In this document: in pieces, positions 12,868 to 25,969 of the stretch
Numbering within the stretch: position 1 is the first letter of the stretch
Layout of the letters: each line of letters begins with the position of its first letter
NCBI GenBank assembly: GCA_900708905.1
Contig: CAADRB010000069.1
Location: 393,907 to 457,906 of the forward strand
Length of the DNA: 64,000 nt
From: Hymenolepis diminuta
Lineage: Eukaryota; Platyhelminthes; Cestoda; Cyclophyllidea; Hymenolepididae
Reading direction: 5' to 3'
Translations under genes and position numbers: made by a program
The notes under the pieces: model-generated
Databases searched by the model: none
What the model saw: only the letters and a program-made list of their open reading frames with translations
What the model was told of the DNA's origin: nothing

Positions 12868-14581
12868 ACTAAATGAAAATTAATTTTTTTCATTTTCAAT
12901 AGTGAATAAACATTTTAGAAATATTAACTCTGTTTCAGTCAACTTGTAAGAAAAGGAGATATATAAAACTCTTCAGCTGCTGCAACTAAAACCCGGTTGA
13001 AGAGGGAGAAGATTGCAAAATATAAGTCCTAATCGCTTTAATAGCTCAAGCTAATTGAAATATTTCTATCGGAATTCGTCATTTCTGATATAGATTCCCT
13101 TTTTAGGGGCATAATCGATATGGGTCCATGAACAAGTAGTAGAATTGAAGGAGATATGCAATTACACCTACCGTTCTGCTATAAATAAAAAATTGCGCCT
13201 TGATATTTGAGCAATTGGTTATTCTACATCAACGTTAAGTGTGAACAGAAAAATGTTATTTTTTTCTAATTTTAGAAGTAGATACTAATGTCTGAAGTAG
13301 CATAATAGATGATTACTGTTTTCATAATAAGGACAGGATAGTTAGCACAAATATATTCCACGAGGCATTAAACTGAGATAAGTTCCAGGACAGGAGATCA
13401 CATCAATAATTTATGCTCTCCTTGTTCTTTGATTTAATGCATCTAATTCTACCATCATTTCACCGGCAAATTCACTAGAAAATATCCAAGATTTTGAGAA
13501 ACATTGACACACGTCCGTTTATGTGGCTGAATGATGGAATCAAATTTAGCAAAGAAAGTAGTTGCAGAAATTTAAACACTTATGATGAACAAACATTCCA
13601 CAATCTTCATTGAATAAATTATAGTATTTTAGATGTAAATTCGTCAAGTGACCTAAAATCGAGTGATAATTACATACATAGTGAAAGGCATTCTAAATTT
13701 TTCGGTTTTAGTTATGAACCTTGCACATGATTCTTACAAAATTAAAGTTTTGTGGTTTATCAGAGCATTCCCATAATCGTGTGTTTTCAATGTATGTTAA
13801 GTAATCCACTTTAGCACCATTAAAAAATTTCTCTTATCAACATGGGTTGATATCATCGTAATAAGAATAAATGAGAGAAAATAGAGAGTATTATTTCGAT
13901 ACGATATCCAACCTAAAGGAAACTTCCTGTCATTTATGAAATTTGTATTTAAAATTTGTTACTCAGATGATATTTTTAGGACATGAATCCTTATTTATTC
14001 GCTCACCTGCTGCTGTTAAGTGCGAAATGATTAGGTTTATCGATCGGTCGATCGATTAATTTCATGGGTAAAATTGGTCTACGTATTGCAATCGAAAAAG
14101 TCGGTTTATCTATTTATCGCGATTGTTGCATGTTTAAAACGACTTCTATTAGTGAAATCATCCCATTTTGGCAGAATTAGAGCTGAAAATATTATCCATT
14201 TTCTCTATTTCAATTCCGCTTTCTGTACGAGTGTGAGGCTATATTCAAATATTATAAAAGCAAGCAGTAAATTTTATTTCCTTATGTGATACATCACATC
14301 CAAATTGTGAAAAGGAGTTTACCGTTTGATAGGAAACAAGAATTTGATTGTGCTAATAAATAGACACATTTTTGTCATGGTCAAACACGCATATGTTATC
14401 GCTTCAACACATGTAACCTGTACTTTCCTCACTGGTTTGAAAATAATAAATTTTAACTGATTTTAAACCGTTCAGACTAATACAGCCTTTAACGTTCTTG
14501 ATAAGAAGGAGATACGAAGAAAAAATGATTACTGATAAATAAAATATCTAAAACAGTAGTAACAAATAATTTTTTATTCAG

Positions 14582-14714
14582 ATATTGCTTTCTTGAATCT
14601 GATATCGACGGTGAGGATGATATTCTCATGTCTGATGACTCAAAAGATATTTTGAAAAAGCGGCACCATCTATTCTTCCAAACTGAGAGAAGTAAAATCC
14701 CTGAATCCGACTGA
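14582..14714 (+). CDS. Possible orphan terminal exon, acidic, unknown protein
   Basis: After a good acceptor (tttttattcag) an open stretch of 44 codons ends in TGA at 14712-14714. It reads ESDIDGEDDILMSDDSKDIL and then KKRHHLFFQTERSKIPESD. The charged, non-repetitive composition is more protein-like than the surroundings. I could not find a convincing upstream exon on the plus strand, and an open stretch of this length can occur by chance. The product is not recognised. It is listed as a lead only. Confidence 0.25.
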
Positions 14715-15160
14715 CCAAATCTCCCTAACTTTAACCCAAGCTAGTTCCTCTCAGCTATAGCTATGTATTCGTTTGTCCAAATACCATTTCTGCCAATAGA
14801 CGGAAGTATTAATTAATTTAATAATCCTTTTTTACAAAAAAGCGAATATGTGAAAAACACACATAATCTGAGACTTTAAAATTCCAATTATCCATAAAAG
14901 TTTCACTTGTAGTTTCTTAAGTCTCTCCATTCATTATTGAACAGTGGAATTTGAGTTTCCCCTGGTATTTCTTAAAGGTCTTGGCATTTACCGTTTCGTT
15001 TTGCCTCTGTTTGCGTTTTACTAAAACTCAAGCAACTCCAGGCGGAAATCTGACCTGGTTCTCTCAATACAGCTTTGCCCATTAAAAAATTCACCTTTCA
15101 GCTACCTTGTTATTTAATAATAATCATTATGAACCAGGTGATGATTTAACTAGACTACCG

Positions 15161-15181
15161 CCCCCCCCCCCCCTCGCCCCC
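15161..15181 (+). repeat. Poly-C tract
   Basis: Thirteen consecutive C followed by TCGCCCCC in an otherwise AT-rich region. Homopolymers of this kind are length-unstable and error-prone in assemblies. Confidence 0.85.
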
Positions 15182-15646
15182 AGATATCAGTTAGGGAGTT
15201 ATCTTACCTCTTCTACCATAGATCTTTCCCGATTTGCTATTAGTTTCCTGTTACTGATTGGGACACCCCCTATATTAAGCTGATAAGGGTTAAAACCTTA
15301 TCTTAGGACCACTAAATTGCCAACCCCAATTAGGTACATTGAAGAATGCGAATGTGCTATTTTAGAGGAGGGGATTGTAAACCACAAAAACATTTCCAAA
15401 CAATCGACATAGATTAAATAAAGCAAATGAGTCCAAAACGATAAAATACAAATAATGAGCAGGTGTTTGTCGATTTAGGAGATCAGTAGCTATCTGATGG
15501 GACGGTTAGATTATAACCATTTACAACAAGTAGAATAAACATTTCTCAGAAAAATAGGCAATATTATTGTGACGTATCATTAGCAATTACAATTCACAAA
15601 CAAGAAGCGTGGGCACACAAAATGCACTGTGAGCGTGTGGATAGAC

Positions 15647-17940
15647 CTAAGAAGATGACTCAGCGGCAGCAGCAGCAGTGGAAGAACTCTTGCCTCGATG
15701 TTTATCGATTTCCGATAACAACGCGGCAGCAGCCTCTGGTGTTTTCACTCGAATCAACATAGGGACTGGATGGGTTTGTGAATTATCACCCTCAGCCTCT
15801 TTCACAGCAGCGACTGGCAACGGTGGCGATGGTACACAAGCAAACACAACATTATTCTTTTGTAAGTGCATTGGAATGTCCTTGTTCACCATTATGTTTA
15901 AGAGAATATTTCCTATAAAAAGGAGCGAAAATTATTGATTAAACAGATACCAAATATCCAAATAGTCATTGGAACAGATATACAAAAAGAAAAGATGCCA
16001 CTGAAGTAATATTGGTTGACCTACTTACTATTTTAATAAAGATCTACTTAGGTTATGGGTTTCTGAAGATCGAACCAAGATCAATGAGACCGTTTTTAGT
16101 CCTGTCTTGCCACGGTCTTAATAATATTGGTAACGAGAGTGACCACGAGCATAGAATACGTAATTTCAACCCTAAGACAAAGCATGTAGTATGCAGCATT
16201 GAGTTATGCAACCCAGCAGAAATTAACCAATCTATCTGACTATTATAGAGAGAGAACATCCTATTTTATTAATGAAAGAGAAACGTGTAATCAATAATTG
16301 CCAGTATTAAAGTGAAGTTTCCAATTATTAGATGAATACTAACGAGATTAGACTTTGAGTTCGCGGAAATTATCGGTGTATACATGACAAAAAGTGGAAT
16401 CAATAGTTTAATATTTTCTTCAACAACGGTCGACTTCTGAATACAAACAGATGAATTAATGAAAGTTGTCATTCAGAAATAAGAACGAATCAGTGCGTAA
16501 TAAATCAGAACATCAGCATCAAAAAGAACAGAACGTAAGAATTTCTACTAAATAATTGATTTAAAACCTTTCCAAAAGAAAAATTCGTTTTCCACCAAAT
16601 TGCATGAAACGGACTTCCACCTATATGTCTGAAATAAGCATCAACGGTGAGTAAAATATGAGAATTGTTGAACACTAGTTTTTGACATTAGAATGTCTAT
16701 CTTGTGCCGAAAGGTTAATCCTTTAATCATTCAAAAGTCCCTTATTCTGTCGAACTGAGATTAGTGTATGTCATACAACAAACAACATAGGTTCAAATCC
16801 AACTACATGATTAACCAGCGTCAAGTTTTGAATTTGAGATGGTAAGACACTTTTCCTCAATTAAAAACGGTAAATTTAAAACCCACCTAAATTAGTATCA
16901 GCGCGAATAAGAAGTTGGAATTTTTCGTCTCCGGAGGGGATAATATGAAGATTTCCTAAACCTCTCTCAGCCCACAGGTCGGCTTTTTTATAGAAGAGTT
17001 TGCATCTGTGCAAAACGACACCAAAATTGGATAGTCAAATGAAAATTCGGTAGACACACACATATAAAACTGAAGACAACTACCTAACTGTGTACACCGA
17101 ACCCTCCTCTTTAATCTCCTTGACTTCTGGTTTCGGAGGTACGTATTCTTCCTCATCCACATTCTGCTCCGTATTTAATGTGGTGATAGAAGCAGCAGTA
17201 GAAGTAGGAGCAGCTCCGAAAATAAAAGGTGCAGTAGTTAAATGTCCGGTCCACGTTTTAGTCAAGTCGGGTTTGAATGAAAATAACGGTGGATTAGTCG
17301 CGGGTAAAGACGAACTATTTGTAGAACTGGATGCAGGTGGTAAACCAAATGAGAAAATTGGAGTCTTTGCTGGGGCAGAAGGATCCGAGGATGCTGTTGT
17401 TGGCTTGAAATTGAAGTTAAAACCATTTGATTCTAGAAATGTTGAAGAGCTTGACGTCGGCTGAGGAAGAGTAAACTTACGCGCGATCGGAGTTGTTGAT
17501 GCTATAGCTGTTGTTAATGAAGCATCTAACTTCTCAGTCTTTTCGGATTTTATCGAACCAAGGTGCTTTTCATAATCATTGAATATAGGTGTCAAAATGC
17601 AGTGAGGATCTTCGGCAACATGTTTCGATATCCATGCAGAAACCTCTTTATTTAAAATGGATAATTTGGACAAGAATGTGGCATCCGTGGACTCCTGTTT
17701 TTGTGAAGAAGTAGTAAACGCTGATAAAGATTTTGTCTGTGGAGTGTCGAAAACATCTAGACTTTTAAAAATTCCCCGTTTAGATTGTGTTGAAGATTGC
17801 AATTTCTTGCTTACAAATATCATTTTTCGTTTCTTGAGAGTTTCTTCATCAGCCTGTTCAAATGCGGGTGGAGCCGTTGGCTCATCTGGAGCATCCCAGT
17901 TATCATAATCTAGTGGTTTATCGGCAATCCGTTTTGACAT
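15647..17940 (-). CDS. NUP50: Nucleoporin NUP50
   Basis: Three minus-strand exons, 17940-17084, 17005-16887 and 15912-15647, join in phase into 413 aa. The N-terminus (MSKRIADKPLDYDNWD) matches the NUP50 start that binds importin alpha. VSAWISKHVAEDPHCILTPI followed by FNDYEKHL matches the conserved 'V..WI.KHV...P...LTPIF.DYEKYL' helix block near residues 105-130. The middle is Ser/Thr/Pro-rich with FG-type repeats (IFSFG, LFSF, FIFG). Exons 2 and 3 encode the C-terminal Ran-binding domain: CKLFYKK, GLGNLHI, LLIRADTNLG, then NILLN and PVPMLIRVKT. NUP50 sits at the nuclear basket and helps release cargo from importin alpha/beta in a Ran-linked way. The C-terminus ends in an Ala/Ser run. An acceptor-like cctttgcag lies just upstream of the ATG. 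The gene is complete and the identification strong. Confidence 0.93.
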
Positions 17941-19478
17941 GTGAGCGAAATAACTGCAAAGGCTTGCAGTGATAGAAATTGAAATCTGGGCTAAAGTTCC
18001 ACCTACATTAAAGTGACCAATTAAGTTGGAATAATACAGATAATTCTCGTTGATATAAATTGAACAAATTTATTAGCAGTATTAGTATTTTAAAATAATC
18101 TAATCCATTACTTTGTCTAAGTTGGAGTATTATTCGATCAAATTTAATGTATTGAACACAATTAGACATTCTACAGGGAGTACGCTTTCAAAATTTCTAA
18201 GAGAAATCAGGTCAGTTAATTCATAATTTTTAAAGAAGAAGGTATTCCGTATCTCTCTTGTGAAAGTGTCAATCAGGTGGAGCTCTTTACCTCTTTTGCT
18301 AACAAGTTCGAGTTTCTGTGTTTCTGCGCGAATTATGACGCCTAGTTACTTCCCTAACTTAAACTTTGTCATCGCCTTGAAATGGTCATGATCATTATTT
18401 GCACGTGTTCACTTTGCTATTAGTCTATATTAAACAATACCTTCTGTCTAAAGGTTTAAGTTAATTTGCATTTTTTCCAATTTTACTTAAATATCATAAT
18501 TTTCGGAAAAAGATAAAATAAGAACTATTTGGGGGAGCTTAATCAAATCTGGACAAATAAAGCGATATAGATAAATAATGCACAGGAATTCTATCTTAAA
18601 TGAAAGGCATTAAATATACGCTCATTGGATCGGGTCCACGCAACCACACTGTCTATAGAAATAGTAGCTGAGATCTTATTATTATGATTGCAAGGTACTG
18701 ATTGATACTTGCCGTCTATAGCAGTTCTCTACTAGACATTAATTGTAACTCAAATTGTATTACGATTGCCGCGGCAAAACATGTGTAAATTATAGCACTT
18801 GCGTATTCAAGTGCCATACATTTACTGCAAAATAACTTAATTTCAGCTTGTTCTTGTAACCTAGTTCCAATGTGAGGCAAATTTTGAAATGTCATAAACT
18901 TTCTTTCATAAGCTTACACACAAATCTGACGTTCCCTTCCCTATTTTAAAATTTCAAAACAAAGTTAAATAATAGGATTTTAAGGTGATTGTACTCGTCG
19001 ATCATTACTTCTAATTTGTTTTAAAAGGATATCCATCGCTAAGGTTTAAATCATCATCTGCTATGTTCGAATTTGTCTCAGAAACTGAATCCTAAGTAAT
19101 ATCTATACGATAAAGGCAATCTTTCGATAAAATTAAAAGCAAAAATGTGATTTTTTGTAAAATCTAGAAACTTGTACAGAAAAAATGGAAAAATATAACA
19201 ATATAATTACTGTTCGAATTGTACTCAATAAAATTTAAAGGAAACAGAATCTGTAACTTGTTTAGCAGGGCAATTCAAGATTAGATGAAAAATTACATAA
19301 AAGTATCAGATATCCATATTTTGAACCTATTTTCTTGATTAAATCAATTTTTAAATAGTTAATATATATATAATAACTTGTTGACCTGCATAAACACACT
19401 AAAAATTAAAAGAAACAAATCTGCCCGAGACCTTGTTTTAACGCAACCCGCTTTCTCTTACTGCTAATCAGCCTGCTA
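17941..19478. promoter_or_regulatory. Head-to-head intergenic region between NUP50 and the DDX5/17-like gene
   Basis: A 1.54-kb AT-rich gap between two divergent start codons, so it must contain the promoters or 5' leader regions of both genes. No coding exon, CpG-rich block or recognisable transcription-factor array was seen. Acceptor-like motifs occur just before both start codons. Confidence 0.5.
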
Positions 19479-21943
<2,465 letters not shown>

Positions 21944-21971
21944 TATACTCCTTGTTTAAAATTTTAAAATT

Positions 21972-21977
21972 AATAAA
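21972..21977 (+). promoter_or_regulatory. Candidate poly(A) signal of the DDX5/17-like gene
   Basis: AATAAA 29 bases after the stop codon, with a second AATAAA near 22035. Either would give a short 3' UTR. Confidence 0.45.
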
Positions 21978-22046
21978 TCTTAATATTGGGATAGTTCTAC
22001 ATCAAGTCGCATGCTTTTAGTACTTAGTGCTCAGGGAATAAACTTT

Positions 22047-22277
22047 TTAAGCAGCATCTGTGTTAAGGTAGTTTCGTTTATTCTTTGTAGGTGTTGCTGC
22101 AGTATTCTGCTCTAAAATGTGGAGAGTGAGACCAGTTTGTGGATGAAGAACGCCAGGCACCCTTCGCCAACGCCTTTCTATATCAGGAGGCGTACGTGCG
22201 TGGGTAGAAAAAAGTGCGATTGTGTTTACAGAGGAAAGCAAGCAAGCCGTTAGTTCTGCGAGTGGATGTTCATTCAT
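22047..22277 (-). CDS. Small ORF of unknown function (76 aa)
   Basis: An ATG-initiated 76-codon ORF with an in-frame stop just upstream, so it is not a continuation of a longer frame. The product begins MNEHPLAELTACLLSSVNT and contains TPPDIERRWRRVPGVLHP, with a basic C-terminal part. It lies on minus, 268 bases downstream of the lectin-like gene on the same strand, and ends about 100 bases from the convergent DDX5/17 stop. No family was recognised, and no signal peptide or membrane segment is obvious. Composition is richer in G+C than the flanks, which favours coding. The opposite strand is also nearly open, so this could be a shadow of an undetected exon. Confidence 0.35.
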   Translation of the reverse strand: MNEHPLAELTACLLSSVNTIALFSTHARTPPDIERRWRRVPGVLHPQTGLTLHILEQNTAATPTKNKRNYLNTDAA

Positions 22278-22545
22278 TCTTCAGAGTGCGGTTTCTTCAG
22301 CAGTCCTACGTGAGTCCATTGCGGGCTATTGTGGGACTTAAAATGCATTTATAGGTAGCATATATGTGTTTTAGTAACTGGTCTCAATAGTTTTAGGCTT
22401 AAATTAAATGTTCTTAGCTAGGTTCTACTTACCTTAATTGTTCAGTAAGGAGCTTGGATATAGAACTCATAAGCGTGTTTTTATGTTATGTATTATATAT
22501 TTATCGCAAATCAAATAAAGTCTTTTTAGTGTTAATAATTATTTT

Positions 22546-23502
22546 TTACAAAAATCCAGTGGCATCGTTATCACCGCCCTTGGGATCGGGTCCTAAGTCA
22601 GCAGATAGTGTTTCAGTGCTGTCACCCTTTGTGGTTGCGAATTTCAACTCCCGTTGTGATCTTTGCGATTTCCTGTAGCTCTCACGTTGTAGGGGAACAT
22701 CTGGAAGGAGGTCATACCTTCCAGGATCACTTCCATCCGGACCGAAACTAATTGGTTTCATCAGTCCGCTTCCAGTGAACAAGGAAGGCGTCTTAGCCTT
22801 TGTTTTGTTACTCCGTTTTTGTTTTGCAGAACAGTATTTGTAGCAGAAGATTATCCACAGGCAGTTAGTTATCAGTAGTATCAAACATATTGCACCTTTA
22901 AGGGACGTCTTAATCGTTTATTTTTCATTTACCTAGGATGGAGAAGAATGAGGTTCTTTCTAATTTGATTATATTTTTTTCTTTGTTGTCTTCAAAGTAA
23001 TTTTCTAGGCATTTTGAGTAAAGTGTCGAATCTATTGCTGAATTTGTTCTCCTGCAAACAATAGAGTTGGCTTTCGTTGAACAGCTGCTTATGGCGTTCG
23101 TTTCCCCCATTTGAAGCTAGGACGAAGTGAATGCATATGACACCGACTTACTGGATTTCCAGGACTGATTTTAATTGTTATACACAGTCTTTCTCCAATA
23201 TCATCTCTGGGAGAGTCTGTTGTGGTTTCTATGACGTCCTGCAAGTAGAATATCGAGTTGGCTTCAAGGCTGAGGCTTTTATAGAAATATCGAAGTTCCC
23301 TGATGTTTGGAATGGTCAATTTGAGAGAATCACAAAACTCCATGGCGTGTGACTTATTCATTGCGTCTTCTTGAAACCATTCAAAGATTACACCCTCCCC
23401 CGTTTCTGTGAGGGTGGCATTCTTGAAACCTAATGGTTCGAAAGAGACTACGACCTTTGTTAAAGTGATCACCAGAAATACGACCCATTGCGACCGTTTC
23501 AT
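22546..23502 (-). CDS. Type I membrane protein with a divergent C-type-lectin-like ectodomain (294 aa)
   Basis: Exons 23502-23152, 23116-22933 and 22895-22546 join in phase through introns of 35 and 37 nt. Residues 1-20 (MKRSQWVVFLVITLTKVVVS) form a signal peptide. The ectodomain (about 21-175) has Cys at 57, 107, 129 and 138. The context EGVIFEWFQEDAMNKSHAME then FCDSL, followed by IRELRYF, FYLQ, GERLCITI and SIVCRR, has the order and spacing of a C-type lectin fold. The calcium/sugar motifs (EPN or QPD, WND) are not visible, so sugar binding is doubtful. N-glycosylation sequons occur at NAT and NKS. A membrane segment (about 176-200, AICLILLITNCLWIIFCY) precedes a Lys/Ser-rich cytoplasmic tail of about 94 residues. 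I chose the ATG at 23502 because it starts the signal peptide; an in-frame ATG 66 bases upstream is possible. The fold call is an inference. Confidence 0.6.
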
Positions 23503-25854
23503 TGAATTCTCTCGATGCTTATGACATCCTTGGTGCATACTAAATTGGGTGACCGACACTATTTGCATAATTACAAGCTCGTGTCCAATGGAATTGCACT
23601 CGTAACAACACCAGCTCTACGAGTGCGTGCATGTTGGCCACTACCATTGGCTCTTATTTATCACTGCATTTCTAGCTGAAGAAAGCCCGTTTTTAGGTGG
23701 TTTATCTACTCTCTATCTTATTTATATTACCACATGCTACCGTTTTTCTGGCCTTTTGTGTTTTGCGCTATTGCCTTGCCCTTCTCACTACAGCGTGCGT
23801 TGAACGCAGATCAGAACAACTTTTACCATGAGGTCTTTTTTACTTTCGATTATTATCTAGGCTATTCACATCAGGCTCAGCGTTATGGTCGTGGTGGGAG
23901 ATTCAATGGCGGTTCACGCGGTCGAATTGAAATTCCCGAGTATAAATTTTAATATACATACAATGTTTATTCCCCCTCTGATACTTTTCTGGTTTTCAAA
24001 AAACGGAATGTTTAAAGCACAAGATAACAACTTTAGTAATGGTATTTAAGAGATACACAAAAGAGAACGGGCTGGGTGAGTTAGTAATAGGGATAAGCAG
24101 TGATAACGTTTGTATTGCTATCAAAATTATTGGGAAGATTGTAGCAGAGGCACTGTAAGCGTTTATTTTCCAGAAATTCTGGTATTGAATTCAATTAAGT
24201 AGAGAGCAGCAAGCGTCTAGAAGATTGTGCACTTCTAAAGAGAATGTGAATAATTATTAACATTTTTGGATTTGTTTACAAAGTAGCTCTATTTAGGGAA
24301 CCCGAAGAACGTATCGCCTACAAAATGAAACAGTCTGTTTGATATTGTTGCAAGGCAGTACAGAATATCAATTTGATAAGCGGGGTGTTTTATCTTTACC
24401 ACTTTTAAAACGTTAGGCACGGCGGAATAGACATTTGTAAATCTTGAAATTGAATACGTAATGCATGTAGTGGCGATTGGAATCTACGCAACATCAGTAA
24501 ATCTGCAAGCAATAGTGAGAGTTGGCGGCCAATTTACGACATTTAGGGGTTTACTCGACTCAATAGGTTAGAAGTGACTTAACAAGGAAGTAAACCTAAT
24601 TAAGTTGGAAAGCTGCAATATTTTTGACTAGCTAAATTGCATGTGATCAGCCGTACCTTCCGTTTTCAACTCCAAGTTAGCAATCTCAAATGTCCACCTA
24701 AATAGGGAACAAAGAAGACAAAAGAGAGAATTTCAGAGGTTCTTACTCGAAACAGGTGAGTGGGATTGTCATTTAAGGTGAACTGAATACACACAAAATT
24801 AAAATTTGTTCATTCAACCTGAGGAGCTTTTCAGTGTTATTTCGGATAAGGGGAGAAGAACGAAATAAGGCACCGAGGAGAAATATTTCGTAATAATAAT
24901 GACTATGCACAATTGTTGACTGAATTGCGCTAATTATCAAGCACTGATGCCGATTGACTTTCACTGCAGGACGATTTGTAAAGTGGCAAAACACTCACCG
25001 AGATGAAGAAATAAGTCAGATCACTAATAGGAAACCAATTCCCATATATACGGGTATATGCACGAGCCTTCATAGAACGCTTTCAATCAAGACCTGTCTT
25101 TAAATGATCTTATCACCGGAAACAGCTAGTGTAGTTACTTGGTTCAGTATTTCTCAATTGCTGGGGTTAACTAACGCGTTTAAAGGGAATACCTCACACC
25201 ATAGGTAGGGTTTGGGTTATTTCAACTGAAGTGCAGTAAATTTATTGTCCTCTTGTATCCATGCTGCGGGTTTGCGAAAAGGATCTAGGAAAAAGCGGTG
25301 CTTAATGATCTTATAAAGGTAGATAGTATTATTAAACGTTGCAGCATGTAGATCATAACAACAGACGGTCACTTTGGATATTTAGTACATCATTCTGCGG
25401 GATCAACTTTTGGATAATCCGTTTGTTAATACTCGTGTTATAGTAATTAGTTAGCTTGTTACAGTTTACTTCTGACTCCCGAAGTTGTCTGAACTAATTA
25501 TGATGTCCGCGCATAACTAGCTATTCGATGGGAGTGTATTACCACTGCCTAAATGGTGCTGATATGCTTAACTTCCCTACAAAACACTCGTTTGGTATGG
25601 TTTACAAGTGCTGTTGAAGTTCAGATGGGATGAAATTAAAGCGAGTAGGTTTTTGCAACGAACACAGTTTATTTAGACATTTTAGCTACTCAATAAACAC
25701 CGAGATATTTAGAACGGTATGTCATATTTTTTTTACAATATAACTCGTATAAACTAAGAGGGGCCAAAGCTTCACAAAATTTACCACTTCCACAATGGTG
25801 GCTCCTAGCCGTAGTTTACAGCACTAGGTGTACGTTATATTTACATCCCTGATC
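23503..25854. other. Intergenic region upstream of the lectin-like gene and downstream of MINDY
   Basis: About 2.35 kb, mostly AT-rich. Apart from the small plus-strand ORF at 23734-23952 I see no supported gene. Isolated exon-like stretches (for example 24701-24659 minus) did not join to anything. Confidence 0.5.
23734..23952 (+). CDS. Possible small secreted protein, or a terminal exon after 23859
   Basis: A 72-codon ORF begins MLPFFWPFVFCAIALPFSLQ, a plausible signal peptide, and ends in RYGRGGRFNGGSRGR and IEIPEYKF before TAA. An equally good reading is that only the 3' part is coding: a strong acceptor (ttattatctag) precedes the codons for YSHQAQRYGRGGRF, which would then be the last exon of an RGG-containing protein whose other exons I could not find. 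It lies head-to-head with the lectin-like gene. Both readings are uncertain. Confidence 0.3.
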   Translation: MLPFFWPFVFCAIALPFSLQRALNADQNNFYHEVFFTFDYYLGYSHQAQRYGRGGRFNGGSRGRIEIPEYKF

Positions 25855-25860
25855 TTTATT
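25855..25860 (-). promoter_or_regulatory. Candidate poly(A) signal of MINDY
   Basis: TTTATT on plus (AATAAA on minus), about 110 bases beyond the proposed MINDY stop codon. It supports a terminal exon near 25984. Confidence 0.45.
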
Positions 25861-25969
25861 AATAAACTTCGGCATTAAAAATAAACAAAAAACAGCCGAA
25901 AAGAGGTTGCCAGCTTTGATTCTTCTCTGAATAGTCCTAGTTATCTGCGCTCTTCTTTCCTATTAAATC

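Larger units (their letters stand above)
12868..15646. other. Spacer between the NSUN7-like and NUP50 genes
   Basis: AT-rich spacer between two same-direction minus-strand genes. It should hold the NUP50 3' UTR and the NSUN7-like promoter or 5' UTR. It contains a perfect short palindrome (ATCGATCG-GT-CGATCGAT) at about 14039-14056, a poly-C tract near 15161, and one possible plus-strand terminal exon at 14582-14714. Confidence 0.5.

Noticed and set aside
14039..14056. Perfect 8-bp inverted repeat (ATCGATCG-GT-CGATCGAT) as an operator or hairpin
   Set aside because: Short palindromes of simple GATC composition can arise by chance, and no nearby gene makes it functionally meaningful.
17090..17908. 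Open frames on plus opposite NUP50 exon 1
   Set aside because: Antisense shadows of a confidently identified coding exon.
24659..24701. Minus-strand exon-like stretch with acceptor and donor, as a further MINDY exon
   Set aside because: MINDY exon 8 ends in phase 0 and this stretch has a stop in that phase; nothing else connects to it.
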